From CAVSMC01 sp963728935 (lineage in GTDB: Bacteria > Pseudomonadota > Gammaproteobacteria > Burkholderiales > Casimicrobiaceae), in contig CAVSMC010000003.1 of the NCBI GenBank assembly GCA_963728935.1, forward strand, positions 1-64,000: a DNA stretch of 64,000 nucleotides, in the 5' to 3' direction. Below are positions 16,299 to 25,109 of this stretch, piece by piece. Under the pieces are notes generated by a model that was not told the origin of the DNA, ran no database searches, and saw only the letters and a program-made list of their open reading frames with translations. The translations under genes were made by a program, and so were the position numbers. Numbering within the stretch: position 1 is the first letter of the stretch; the number at the start of each line of letters is the position of its first letter.

Positions 16299-17011
16299 GG
16301 CCATGATGTCTCCGTGAGCGGCACCACGGTGAGCTCCGCGATCGCGCTGCCGCGCGGTTGCGTGAGCGCAACGCGTACCGTGCGTGCGACTGCGCGCGGA
16401 TCCTGCAAGCGCGCCGGATCGAGCTCCGGAAAACGCTCGAGCAGCAACGACGTGCGGATCGCGCCCGAGACGATCGCCGTCACGCGCACGCCCGCCGGAC
16501 GCAGCTCGGCATGCAGCGCCCGTGAAAGGCCCATCAATCCCCACTTGCTCGCGTGGTACGCGGCCGCGTTCGGCCATCCGCGCTGCGCCGCCGTCGACGA
16601 GATGTTGACGATGTCGCCTCCGCCCGCGCTGCGCAACGCGGGGAGCGCGAACTTGCTGAGCAGGAACGGTCCGCGCAGGTTCGTGCGCATGATGGCGTCG
16701 AACTCCTCCACCGCCAGCGTTTCGACGTCCTTGGTCAGATCGATTCCCGCATTGTTGACGACCGCGTCGAGCCTGCCACAACGGGTTTGCGCTTCTGCGA
16801 CGAAGCGACGCGCATCGTTCTCGTCGCCGACATCGCCGGTCATTGTGGTCGCGCGAACCTCGACGAGCTCTCTGATGCGCTCGTGAACGCGACCCGATCG
16901 ATCGACCATCACCAGCGTCGCGCCCGCGTCGGCGAGCTCGTCGCAGATTGCCGCCCCGAGACCCTGCGCGGCGCCGGTGACCAGCACCACGCGTCCTTCG
17001 AGCTCGTTCAT
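16295..17011 (-). CDS. SDR family oxidoreductase
   Basis: A 238-aa classical short-chain dehydrogenase. The cofactor site is VLVTGAAQGLGAAI, with VMVDRSGR after beta-2 (an Asp there favours NAD), then VVNNAGID, catalytic Ser in NISSTAAQ and Tyr/Lys in YHASK. It lies 3 nt downstream of the GT4 gene and overlaps the HAD start by 4 nt. A sugar or sugar-nucleotide substrate is inferred from its glycosyltransferase neighbours; fatty or aromatic alcohol substrates cannot be excluded. Confidence 0.85.
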   Translation of the reverse strand: MNELEGRVVLVTGAAQGLGAAICDELADAGATLVMVDRSGRVHERIRELVEVRATTMTGDVGDENDARRFVAEAQTRCGRLDAVVNNAGIDLTKDVETLAVEEFDAIMRTNLRGPFLLSKFALPALRSAGGGDIVNISSTAAQRGWPNAAAYHASKWGLMGLSRALHAELRPAGVRVTAIVSGAIRTSLLLERFPELDPARLQDPRAVARTVRVALTQPRGSAIAELTVVPLTETSWP

Positions 17012-17014
17012 GTT

Positions 17015-18307
17015 TCATCCCGTCTGTCTCGCCACGGCGGGCGCGGTCCAACCGTTTGCACTCGAGTGCGCGTCAGCGATGCGCGCATACAACGCATCGA
17101 GCTCGCGGGTAACGCGTTGCCACGTGAACATCTGATGGGCGCGCTGTCGGCCGCGACGCCCGTATGCCGCCGCCGTCGTCGCATCGCGGAAGAGGTCCGC
17201 GAGAGCGCGTGCGAGCTCGGCCGGATCCTTGGGCTCGACCAGCTTGCCCGTGTGCTCGTCCTGTACTGCGAACTGAAGGCCGCCGACGCGCGCGCCGATC
17301 ACCGGCAGCCCGCAGGCCATCGCTTCCACCGGCGTGATGCCGCACGTTTCGTACCACGGCGTAGTGACGAACACGTCGGCCGCACAGTAGAAGTCGCGCA
17401 AATCGCCGCGGCCGCGCCGGCCGATGAACTTCACACGCTCGGTTACGCCTTGTTCGTGAGCGACGCGGGTCAAACGTCCGATCTCGGGCGCGAGCTCGGG
17501 ATCGGCGGTGTCCACGTCGCCGCCGACGACGACGAGCAGCGGGTCGACGCCGTAATCGCGACGTGCGATCGCGAGCGCGCGGATCACGTTGTCGACGCCC
17601 TTCGACGGTAGAAGGCGTCCGACCTGCAGCGCGATCGGCCGATCGAGCGGCAGTCCAAGCCGGCGACGCGCCTCGTCGCGCTTGATCGGGACGAACTCCT
17701 CCGGCGCGAATCCGCACGGAATGATCGCGATGCGCGACGGATCGACGTCGTAGTGACAACGCATGTCGGCTGCATCTTGCGGCGACGAAGCGACGAGCGC
17801 ATCGGCGTCGTCGATCACCATCTGCTCGAGCACGCCTCGCTCGCGCGGAAACTCATCGCGCCCGTGATGGAGCAAGTGCACGCGACCGAGCGCGTGGAAC
17901 GTGACGGCATAAGGGATCTCGAGCTCCTCCTGCAGCCGACGCGCGACGAGGCCCGACAAGAAGAAATGCGCGTGCGCTAGCGAATATCCGTCGCCGCGAT
18001 CGCGCGCCCTCGCCGCGATGTCGTGCACGCGCTCGGCAAAAGCAGTCGTCATCGGTAAGAGGTCTTCGCTGCGCACGGGTCGCGGCGGCCCCGCTTCGAT
18101 GTGGATGACCCGAACTCCGGGCACCCATGCGACGACGGCCGGCAGCTCGGGATCGTCGCGGCGCGTGAACACGTCGACCTGGTGACCCAGCGCAGCAAGC
18201 TCCCTGGCGGTGTACGCGACGCAGACGTTCTGCCCGCAGGCCTCGACGCCGCCGTGGGCGGCGAGCGGCGAGGCTTGCTCGCTGATGAGTGCAATCCTGT
18301 GCGGCAT
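17015..18307 (-). CDS. Family 4 glycosyltransferase
   Basis: A 430-aa GT-B enzyme. The start is set at the ATG before PHRIALISEQASPLAAHGGV rather than 18 codons upstream, because the former begins the conserved N-domain. The C-domain shows VGRLLPSKGVDNVIRAL and the donor-binding ETCGITPVEAMACG (the EX7E motif). AHAHFFLSGLVARRL resembles sucrose-phosphate-synthase-like members. It is the first gene of the minus-strand four-gene operon and is divergent from the lipoprotein gene. Confidence 0.85.
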   Translation of the reverse strand: MPHRIALISEQASPLAAHGGVEACGQNVCVAYTARELAALGHQVDVFTRRDDPELPAVVAWVPGVRVIHIEAGPPRPVRSEDLLPMTTAFAERVHDIAARARDRGDGYSLAHAHFFLSGLVARRLQEELEIPYAVTFHALGRVHLLHHGRDEFPRERGVLEQMVIDDADALVASSPQDAADMRCHYDVDPSRIAIIPCGFAPEEFVPIKRDEARRRLGLPLDRPIALQVGRLLPSKGVDNVIRALAIARRDYGVDPLLVVVGGDVDTADPELAPEIGRLTRVAHEQGVTERVKFIGRRGRGDLRDFYCAADVFVTTPWYETCGITPVEAMACGLPVIGARVGGLQFAVQDEHTGKLVEPKDPAELARALADLFRDATTAAAYGRRGRQRAHQMFTWQRVTRELDALYARIADAHSSANGWTAPAVARQTG

Positions 18308-18720
18308 CGTGAGTCCCTTCCTGTTGGCGCGGTTCGGCAAACGGCGCAGGCGCGGCTGCATCGGCGCCGCCCGCGATGCGACGCGCGTTCATCTGCAATC
18401 TGCATGCCGATCGCGAACGACTCGACCCGCACTCCCGCGCTCGTATGAGAGGGTTCGCGCGCCGCGTGGCATTTTGGAATCCCGACACTGCGCTGAAGCA
18501 ATCTTTACCGGACATCGGTGCAAAGCTCGGCACGGCGCGGCGAGCGCGGGTGCAGACACGCAGCGACCATGAGTCGCGAATATCTGTCTACAAAGCGAAT
18601 TCAACGGTACGCATGCGCACGACAGGGACTTGTCGATGCTGCCCACACCTATGCGCACGCCTTGGCACCAAACCTGCTAACGAAGCAACGCTGTCGCCCG
18701 AACCACTCGATAGAGGAGCC
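18308..18720. other. Divergent intergenic region without a recognised gene
   Basis: This 413-nt stretch separates the GT4 operon and the lipoprotein gene and must hold both promoters. The lipoprotein frame stays open upstream to 18376, but that extension has no conserved pattern and would hide the signal peptide. I see no RNA gene or hairpin I trust. Confidence 0.4.
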
Positions 18721-19068
18721 ATGATGAATCGGTTCATGATGACTGCCGCCGCCATTGCTGTACTGGCCGCCACCGCCGGTTGCCAGCAACGAAGCGAAAC
18801 CGCAACGGCACCGAGCACGCCGCCGGCGACCAGCAGCTCGAGCAGCACAACGCCATCGATGCCCGCAACACCACCGACGACCAGCAGCTCATCGTCGTCG
18901 ACGCCGTCGAGTCCGACGGCATCGTCCGGCATGTCGACGCCAAGCTCCACATCGCCGAACTCGTCGGCCCCGACCTCGTCGAATTCAAGCGGATCGTCGA
19001 CGTCGTCGACGAGCAGCGCGACGACGACCGATGCGATGAATCCCGCGTCCAAGGACAAGGGCAAATAG
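18721..19068 (+). CDS. Putative lipoprotein with Ser/Thr/Pro low-complexity tail
   Basis: A 115-aa protein. AGAGGAG sits just before two adjacent ATG codons (18721, 18724). A lipoprotein signal is clear: MTAAAIAVLAATAGCQQ, with lipobox AATAGC and a modified Cys at about residue 21. The remainder is almost entirely Ser, Thr, Pro and Ala, a disordered linker-like sequence with no domain, ending NPASKDKGK. It may span or decorate the periplasm or outer surface. No function can be assigned. The low-complexity part may vary in length between strains. Confidence 0.65.
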   Translation: MMNRFMMTAAAIAVLAATAGCQQRSETATAPSTPPATSSSSSTTPSMPATPPTTSSSSSSTPSSPTASSGMSTPSSTSPNSSAPTSSNSSGSSTSSTSSATTTDAMNPASKDKGK

Positions 19069-19174
19069 GCGAATCGAATCGCGGCGCCTGCCGACTTGCG
19101 CGTCAATCGTCGGTCGCCGCGATTCGCAATGTCCGCGCCGCGCGGTTGACGTCGCGGCTCGCCGCCGAACGCGC

Positions 19175-20299
19175 GTGCACCTGCTCGACACCACGATGCT
19201 CTACACGCCGAACGGCGGCGGCGTCGTGCGCTATCTGCTTGCGAAGCGACGCTGGCTGCATCGTCATACGCGCGTACGCCATTCGTTGCTCGTTCCCGGC
19301 GAACGGAGTGGCGTGGGTGTGCACGGCGAGACGTTCATTCACTGTCGGGCGATGCCATGGCTTCGCTCGCGGGTGCCGTTCGACACACGCACGTGGAGCC
19401 GTGCGATTGCCGATCATCGGCCCGACGTCGTGGAAGTGGGCGACCCCGGTCCCGTTGCGCTCGCCGCCATTCGCGCGCGTCGCCTGGCGCCTTTTGCGAT
19501 CGTCGCCTTCTGTCATACCGACCTCGAGCGCGATGCACGCGCACGCTATGGTCGCGTCGCCGCGCGAACGGTCGCAAGCTACGCTCGCCGTGTGTTCGAC
19601 CGAGCGGACCGCGTGCTCACACCCAGCGAATACATGCGCCGCCGGCTCGCCGAATGGGGCGTTGATCCCGTCTCGGTTTGCCCGCTCGGCGTCGACGCGG
19701 ATGTGTTCCATCCGTCGCGGCGGGAACGCGCGCTGCGCGCGATGCTCGGACTGGCGGCGAATACGCGGCTGTGCGTGTTCGCGGGCCGGTTTGCGCCGGC
19801 GAAGCACATCCCGGTATTGATCGATGCCTTTCGTCTGCTTGGGCGCCCGTACCACCTGCTGCTGATCGGCAGCGGTTCGCACCTGCCGCCATTGCCGCCG
19901 AACGTGACGACTCTGCGCTTCGAGCACGATGCGCGTCGACTCGCGGCACTCGTGGGCGGAGCCGACGTGTTCGTGCAAGCGGGCGAGCGCGAGAGCTTTG
20001 GTCTCGCCGTAGTCGAAGCGATGGCCTGCGGCGTGCCGATCGTGGCCGCCGGCGACGGCGCTGCACCGGAGATCGTGACGCCGGAGTGCGGGATCCTGGT
20101 GCGTGCCGGCAGTGCGCAGATGCTGGCGGCCGGGGTGGATGCCGTTTACGCCGCGGATCGTGAAAGGATGGGAACAGCAGCCCGCGAGCGAGCCGAGCGG
20201 CATTTCGGCTGGCAACGCGTGTTCCAGCGGTTGTTGCAGCACTACGCGAGCGTCGTGCCGAGCTCGGCTGCGCATGCGCTGCGCGAGCGGACCGCATGA
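19175..20299 (+). CDS. Family 4 glycosyltransferase
   Basis: A 374-aa GT-B enzyme starting with GTG. The N-domain begins LLDTTMLYTPNGGGVVRYL; the hinge is VCPLGVDADVFHP; the C-domain has VFAGRFAPAKHIPVLIDAF and the donor-binding ERESFGLAVVEAMACG. The closest style is the mannosyl/glucosyltransferases acting on lipids or phospho-polyols, but the substrate is not evident. Its stop overlaps the start of the DUF2334 deacetylase by 4 nt, so the two are co-translated, as in several proteobacterial glycolipid loci. Confidence 0.85.
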   Translation: MHLLDTTMLYTPNGGGVVRYLLAKRRWLHRHTRVRHSLLVPGERSGVGVHGETFIHCRAMPWLRSRVPFDTRTWSRAIADHRPDVVEVGDPGPVALAAIRARRLAPFAIVAFCHTDLERDARARYGRVAARTVASYARRVFDRADRVLTPSEYMRRRLAEWGVDPVSVCPLGVDADVFHPSRRERALRAMLGLAANTRLCVFAGRFAPAKHIPVLIDAFRLLGRPYHLLLIGSGSHLPPLPPNVTTLRFEHDARRLAALVGGADVFVQAGERESFGLAVVEAMACGVPIVAAGDGAAPEIVTPECGILVRAGSAQMLAAGVDAVYAADRERMGTAARERAERHFGWQRVFQRLLQHYASVVPSSAAHALRERTA

Positions 20300-21093
20300 G
20301 CGCGCGCGGCACGCGAGCGCTCGTCGCGATCGAAATCCACGACGTCGCGCCGCCGACGTGGTCGCGCTGCGCGGCGCTGCTGGAAATGCTCGACGCGATC
20401 GGCGCGCCCTGCACGACGCTGCTCGTGGTGCCGTTTTACCACCGCAGCGTCGCCATCGATCGTGCGCCCGCGTTCGTCGAAGCCATCTCGAGGCGCATCG
20501 CGCGCGGCGACGAAGTCGCGCTGCACGGCTTCGTCCATCTCGACGAGGCCGCGCCGCCGCGAACGCTGCGCGGCGTCGTCGAGCGGCGGGTGCTTACGCG
20601 ACGCGAGGGCGAATTCGCGGCGATCGACGCTGCCGATGCTCGCGATCGACTGAAGCACGCGCTGGACATCTGGCATCGCACCGGCTGGGAGCTCGGCGGA
20701 TTCGTCCCGCCTGCGTGGTCGGTCGGTCGCAGCGCAAGCGCCGCGCTCGCATCCGTCGCGCCGTTCGATTACATCGCGCTGCGACGCGGGATCCTGCGAC
20801 TGCCCGCCGTCCGCTGGCTCGCGACGGATCTCCTCTGGTACAGCCCGACGTCACCGCCGCGCAGATGGCTGTCGCGCGTCGGCATCGCGCTCGCGCGCGC
20901 CCGAGCGTCGCCCACGCGCCTGCTGCGCATCGCACTGCATCCTCAAGATGCCGACGCGAGCAGCGTGCTCGATCATTGGCAACGGATCATTGCCATCACG
21001 CTCGCCGAGCGCAACGCGGTGACGACGCGCGAGGCGCTCGTCGAGCTGGCGCCTTCGGCGGGCGATTACTCCCAATACGGCGTCGCCTTGTAG
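20296..21093 (+). CDS. DUF2334 / polysaccharide deacetylase-like protein
   Basis: A 265-aa protein of the carbohydrate esterase 4-like fold. Early Asp in IEIHDVAPP and the HxxxH in ALHGFVH fit the metal-binding triad of NodB-type deacetylases; GGFVPPAWSVG and LRIALHPQDAD complete the pattern. It lacks a signal peptide, suggesting a cytosolic substrate such as a lipid-linked sugar made by the coupled GT4. The 3' end overlaps the convergent PRC-barrel gene by 28 nt. Confidence 0.8.
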   Translation: MSARGTRALVAIEIHDVAPPTWSRCAALLEMLDAIGAPCTTLLVVPFYHRSVAIDRAPAFVEAISRRIARGDEVALHGFVHLDEAAPPRTLRGVVERRVLTRREGEFAAIDAADARDRLKHALDIWHRTGWELGGFVPPAWSVGRSASAALASVAPFDYIALRRGILRLPAVRWLATDLLWYSPTSPPRRWLSRVGIALARARASPTRLLRIALHPQDADASSVLDHWQRIIAITLAERNAVTTREALVELAPSAGDYSQYGVAL

Positions 21094-21644
21094 TACGCGT
21101 GGACGCGACGAGCCCACTGCTCGTCGACCATCGAGGGCCAGTGATCCTTGTCGAATCGGGGCGCGTCGTCGAACAACGCCTTCGCGACATCGAGTCTGAA
21201 ACATTTGCCCTCACGATCGCGCCGCAGCGACTTCCACGGGATCGCGAACAGCTTGTCGCCGACCCCGAGAACGCCGCCGACCGACACGATCGCGTACGCG
21301 ACGCGGCCGGCGGGGACGTCGATCATGATGTCGGTGAGCTCGCCGAGAAGCTCGCCCGCGGCGTTGCGAACCTCGTCGCCGGTGAGCGTGTCGGCGGACA
21401 TGATTCGCGAAACCGACGCGTCCTGCTCGAATGGCGCGTCACCGTAATAGCGTGCTCGCGAACGTTCGTTATCGAACACCCTCGCCTCGTCACCATCGTC
21501 GTCGACCTCACGCAGCCCGGACGGCGCCTCTCGATAACCGCGGCCCGCCGCGTTCGTGGCGAGTCGCATGTCGTCATAAGGGGCGTGCGCCCAATCGTTG
21601 TCGCGCAGGCCGGGCGCGGTGATCCGGTCTCGGTACAAGCTCAT
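21066..21644 (-). CDS. PRC-barrel domain protein
   Basis: A 192-aa protein. The start at 21644 is preferred over an ATG 7 codons upstream because AAAGGAA precedes it. The N-terminal half is polar and probably disordered. A PRC-barrel occupies about residues 90-165 (SRIMSADTLTGDEVRNAAGE, LGELTDIMIDVPAGRVAYAI, VGDKLFAIPWKSL). PRC-barrels occur in RNA-processing and photosynthetic proteins and in many stress-induced small proteins; the latter fits best here. It is convergent with the deacetylase. Confidence 0.8.
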   Translation of the reverse strand: MSLYRDRITAPGLRDNDWAHAPYDDMRLATNAAGRGYREAPSGLREVDDDGDEARVFDNERSRARYYGDAPFEQDASVSRIMSADTLTGDEVRNAAGELLGELTDIMIDVPAGRVAYAIVSVGGVLGVGDKLFAIPWKSLRRDREGKCFRLDVAKALFDDAPRFDKDHWPSMVDEQWARRVHAYYKATPYWE

Positions 21645-21898
21645 CGGATTCCTTTCGGGAAGCAAAGCGGGACTGACGTAACGTCATGTGGCGCGACGGT
21701 GCGCCGACAGCGCACCGTGCAATCACCATGCCATGCATGAAGTCTCGGCGACGCCCCGCAAGGGACACCGCGAGGGCTGAGCTCGGATTGTACGAATTGC
21801 CGAGTGGCGGTAAGAATTGCGAACGCGTAACTCCGGCGGCGACGGGAACGCCGCCGTCAGGAGGACCTGCGCACGGCGAGCTCGACGCCCGCCGCGCG

Positions 21899-22069
21899 TC
21901 AGCCGACCACGCGCCCGCCCTCGCCCTCCCAGCGATGCGCGTCAGCGTGCAGCGCTCGCTCGCGCAGTCGGACGCGCTCGCGTCGCAGCGCGCGCCATCC
22001 GATCACCACGAGCGCCGCCGCAATCGCCCATGGCCATCGCGACGCGCGATGTTGCACCTCATCGCTCAT
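21899..22069 (-). CDS. Possible small single-pass membrane protein
   Basis: A 56-codon frame beginning MSDEVQHRASRWPWAIAAAL. It has one hydrophobic segment (about residues 13-25) followed by an Arg-rich tail. There is no convincing ribosome-binding site. It is the only plausible coding sequence between the PRC-barrel and GlsB-like genes (21645-22109), and could be co-transcribed downstream of the GlsB-like gene. Confidence 0.35.
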   Translation of the reverse strand: MSDEVQHRASRWPWAIAAALVVIGWRALRRERVRLRERALHADAHRWEGEGGRVVG

Positions 22070-22109
22070 GCGGGCGGTACGCATCGATGCCTCGCTGCTC
22101 TGTGCGTCG

Positions 22110-22382
22110 CTAGCGCACGCGGCCGCGCCGGAAGAGATTGACGATCGCAAGCAGGATGATCGCGCCGATAAGCGATACGACCAACGATCCTGCGCTGAAC
22201 GCGCCTTCGTTGATGGTCGGCAAGCCGAGCAGCGGCGATACGACGAACCCTGCAATCAGAGCCCCGACGATGCCGACGATGATGTTGAGACCGATGCCCT
22301 GCTGTGCGTCGGTGCGCATGATCATGCTGGCGATCCATCCGAGGAGGCCGCCGACGACGAGCCATACGATCAGGTTAATCAC
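22110..22382 (-). CDS. GlsB/YeaQ/YmgE family stress-response membrane protein
   Basis: A 90-aa protein with three membrane segments: LIVWLVVGGLLGWIASMIM, LNIIVGIVGALIAGFVV and GSLVVSLIGAIILLAIVNLF. This is the standard architecture and length of the transglycosylase-associated/GlsB family. It starts with GTG at 22382, with AAAGGAG 7 nt upstream; a nearer ATG is out of frame. Homologues are induced in stationary phase or by envelope stress, while the molecular role is unknown. It is divergent from galU across 529 nt. Confidence 0.9.
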   Translation of the reverse strand: MINLIVWLVVGGLLGWIASMIMRTDAQQGIGLNIIVGIVGALIAGFVVSPLLGLPTINEGAFSAGSLVVSLIGAIILLAIVNLFRRGRVR

Positions 22383-22911
22383 GACATGCTCCTTTGCAAT
22401 GAGTTTTACTGCGGCGAATCCCCGCCATGCGGTGGACGACGCAACGCCGCCACCGGCAAGAGCGAAGCAGCGAGCATGCCAAGACCATCCCGCGATGGGC
22501 GGCCGTCGCCGGCACTAGCGAATCGCGAGCAAAGGCAACCCGCGCAACGAGCTGCTGACAGCTGCGAGTCGGTCGCGGGACAGGCAGAAATTGCACGACG
22601 CCATGGCGCGTTTTCCACTTTCGGGAACGGATGCCGAGCCGCGCGACAACCGCTGGGGCAGACTATCCGCAGCAACGCCGATGCAAGCGTTACCGCGCCT
22701 TCGGTAACAATTGCACGGCATTGCTCGTGCGAACGCCGATCGCCGCAACGTCGACTGCGTTGCGGTTCGCGTTGGATCCGTGCGCGAACAGCAAGCACCG
22801 CCGCTGCACGACCACGCGTTCGATTCTTGCAAGACCTCGGCACGCTTTTCGCTGCGCGCGATCCACGCGGCCGAGCCATTCGCGCATCGCGCCGATCTTC
22901 GAGGAGAGCCG
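22383..22911. other. Long divergent intergenic region upstream of galU
   Basis: 529 nt with no supported gene on either strand; open frames here are short, Arg/Cys-rich and without motifs. A sigma-54-like GGCAGAAATTGC at about 22580 has the wrong GG-GC spacing. Promoters for the GlsB-like gene (minus) and galU (plus) must lie here. Confidence 0.4.
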
Positions 22912-23853
22912 ATGCCGTTGCCATTCAACTCCGAAACACGCGTACGCCAGGCGGTCTTGCCGGTCGCCGGACGCGGCACGCGATTGCTGCCCGCAACGCG
23001 AGCGGTGCCAAAGGAACTTCTTCCGATCATCGACCGGCCGTTGCTCGAATTCGCCGTCGAGGAAGCGCTCGCGGCCGGGATCGAAAAGATCATCTTCGTA
23101 ACCGCGAAGAACAAGAATGCAATCGAGGACCACTTCGACGGCTGGGTCGGCGCCGATGGCGCAAGGCCCAAGTTCGCCACCGTCCGCCAGGAGGCGCCGA
23201 AGGGCCTCGGCGACGCCATCCTGCAAGCGGAGGAAATCGTCGGCGCCGAGCCGTTCGCCGTGCTGTTGCCTGACGATTTGATCATCGACGCGGGCGCCGG
23301 CATCTCGACGCTCGCGCGTCTGTACGACGACAAGGGCTTGTCGCTGGTCGCGGTCGAGGCGATCACGCCGGCGCAGACGTCGAGCTACGGCGTCATCGCG
23401 CCGTCGCGCTCATTCGACCGTCGCCATATGGTCAACGACATCGTCGAAAAACCCGGCGCCGACAACGCACCTTCATTACTCGGAGTGGTCGGCCGATACG
23501 TATTCACGCCATCGATCTTCCGATGCCTGCACGCGACGCCACCCGGTTACGGCGGTGAGGTGCAACTGACCGATGCGATTCGCGCGCTTCTTCGCGAGGA
23601 GGATGTGTGGGCGGTCGAGCTTCCCGCAAAGCGCATCGACTGCGGCAACCGCACGGGCATCCTGCGCGCGCAACTCGAAGTCGCGGCGCGTGACCCCGAG
23701 CTTTCGCGCGTAATAGACGATTGGCGCCGCGCGCGCACGCGGTCGGCGCGGCGGCCGCTGCCGATCACCCGCCCCGCTGCCGCGCCGGCGATGCAACGAC
23801 CGATCGGCGGCTCGATCGCCGCGAACGGGACGTCGCGGCTGGGCAAGAATTGA
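22912..23853 (+). CDS. galU: UTP--glucose-1-phosphate uridylyltransferase
   Basis: A 313-aa enzyme producing UDP-glucose for polysaccharide and lipid glycosylation. The nucleotide-binding signature is AVLPVAGRGTRLLPATRAVP-KE, with LEFAVEEALAAGI, FVTAKNKNAIEDHFD, VRQEAPKGLGDAI and VEKP as in GalU. The start at 22912 follows GAGGAG. A C-terminal tail of about 35 residues beyond the conserved enzyme is Arg/Pro/Ala-rich. It sits 45 nt upstream of galE, giving UDP-glucose/UDP-galactose supply for the nearby glycosyltransferases. Confidence 0.94.
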   Translation: MPLPFNSETRVRQAVLPVAGRGTRLLPATRAVPKELLPIIDRPLLEFAVEEALAAGIEKIIFVTAKNKNAIEDHFDGWVGADGARPKFATVRQEAPKGLGDAILQAEEIVGAEPFAVLLPDDLIIDAGAGISTLARLYDDKGLSLVAVEAITPAQTSSYGVIAPSRSFDRRHMVNDIVEKPGADNAPSLLGVVGRYVFTPSIFRCLHATPPGYGGEVQLTDAIRALLREEDVWAVELPAKRIDCGNRTGILRAQLEVAARDPELSRVIDDWRRARTRSARRPLPITRPAAAPAMQRPIGGSIAANGTSRLGKN

Positions 23854-23898
23854 GTCATCGCGCGCGCAACGCGCGCGCGATGGCCCGGAGGATGCGCA

Positions 23899-24987
23899 AT
23901 GCGTGTGCTCGTGTCGGGCGGAACAGGATACGTCGGCTCGCACGTGTGCGTCGACCTGATCGAAGCCGGTCACGAGGTCGTCATCGTCGACAACCTCGGC
24001 AACAGCCGAAGCGACGTGCTCGAGCGGATCGCTTCTATCGCGCGGTGCCGGCCGCGATTCCTGCATCTCGACATCCGGCACGCCGCGCTGCTGCGGGCCG
24101 CGTTGCGACCCTATCGCTTCGACGGGGTGATCCATGTCGCCGGCCTGCGATCGATCGAGGAGTCGTTGCGCGATCCGGCCGATTACTATCGAACCAATGT
24201 CAGCGGAACCGCCAACGTGATCGAGGCGGCGGGCGATTGCCCCTTCGTACTCGGCTCGTCGGCGACGGTCTACGGCGACGTCGCGGCATGCCCGATCGTC
24301 GAGGACCACCCGCTCGCGCCCACCCATCCGTACGGGCGCTCGAAGCAAAACGCCGAGATGGTCGTTCATGACGTGGTGCGCGCGCGGGGCGGCGCCGGCT
24401 GCGTACTGCGCCAATTCAACCCGGTGGGCGCGCACGAAAGCGGGCGGCTCGGTGAAGATCCGCGCGGCGCTCCGACCAACCTGATGCCGTGCATCGAGCA
24501 GATTGCAGTCGGAGTTCGCGATCGCTTGAGCGTGTATGGCGATGATTACCCGACTCCGGACGGCACCGGCGTTCGCGATTATCTCCACGTGATGGATCTC
24601 GCCCGCGCGCATCGGCTCGCGCTGGAAAGCCTCGCACGTCGTAAAGGCGTGACCGTCTACAACCTCGGTTCCGGCAAGGGTCATTCGGTGCTCGATGTGA
24701 TCGACGCGTTCAAACGTGCGACAGGGCAATCCGTGCCCTATCGGATCGACGCGCGCCGTTCGGGCGATATCGCTCAATCGTGGGCCGATGCGAGCCGTGC
24801 CCGCGACGAGCTCGACTGGGTTGCCGCGCGAGATCTCGCGAGCATCTGCGACGACTCCCTGCGCTGGCGGCGATATTGGCTTAGCTGCCTGCGACCGCTT
24901 GTCGCGCCGGCGCGGACCGCGGTGCCGGCGCGCGAGGCGCGCGCTCGACCGAGACCGTATCGACGGCGCTCGTCGGCTCGCTTGTAA
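23899..24987 (+). CDS. galE: UDP-glucose 4-epimerase
   Basis: A 362-aa extended-SDR enzyme interconverting UDP-glucose and UDP-galactose. It has the NAD site VLVSGGTGYVGSHV, the catalytic Ser in LGSSATVYG, Tyr/Lys in YGRSK, then LRQFNPVGAHESG and GTGVRDYLHVMDLARAH, all typical of GalE. GLRSIEESLRDP replaces the usual GLKAVGES. The last 35 residues form an Arg/Ala-rich extension not found in the E. coli enzyme. It is paired with galU. Confidence 0.94.
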   Translation: MRVLVSGGTGYVGSHVCVDLIEAGHEVVIVDNLGNSRSDVLERIASIARCRPRFLHLDIRHAALLRAALRPYRFDGVIHVAGLRSIEESLRDPADYYRTNVSGTANVIEAAGDCPFVLGSSATVYGDVAACPIVEDHPLAPTHPYGRSKQNAEMVVHDVVRARGGAGCVLRQFNPVGAHESGRLGEDPRGAPTNLMPCIEQIAVGVRDRLSVYGDDYPTPDGTGVRDYLHVMDLARAHRLALESLARRKGVTVYNLGSGKGHSVLDVIDAFKRATGQSVPYRIDARRSGDIAQSWADASRARDELDWVAARDLASICDDSLRWRRYWLSCLRPLVAPARTAVPAREARARPRPYRRRSSARL

Positions 24988-24998
24988 ATCTTTCAAAT

Positions 24999-25025
24999 AA
25001 CCGACCCGATTCGCCGTGGTCGGTT
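24999..25025 (+). terminator. Hairpin after galE, possible weak terminator
   Basis: AACCGACC (24999-25006) and GGTCGGTT (25018-25025) form an 8-bp stem with an 11-nt loop. There is no proper T-run after it, so it may be a transcription pause, mRNA-end element or operator for the regulator gene downstream. Confidence 0.4.
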
Positions 25026-25109
25026 GAATTTCCCGAAAATGATATGCTTTCGCCGCAGCGAGGGTGTAAAAAGGAAGTCTAGGACGCGCCGCAAGGCGAA
25101 AGGAATCCC

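Noticed and set aside
22575..22600. A sigma-54-like sequence (GGCAGAAATTGC) upstream of galU.
   Set aside because: The spacing between GG and GC is 8 nt instead of the required 10.
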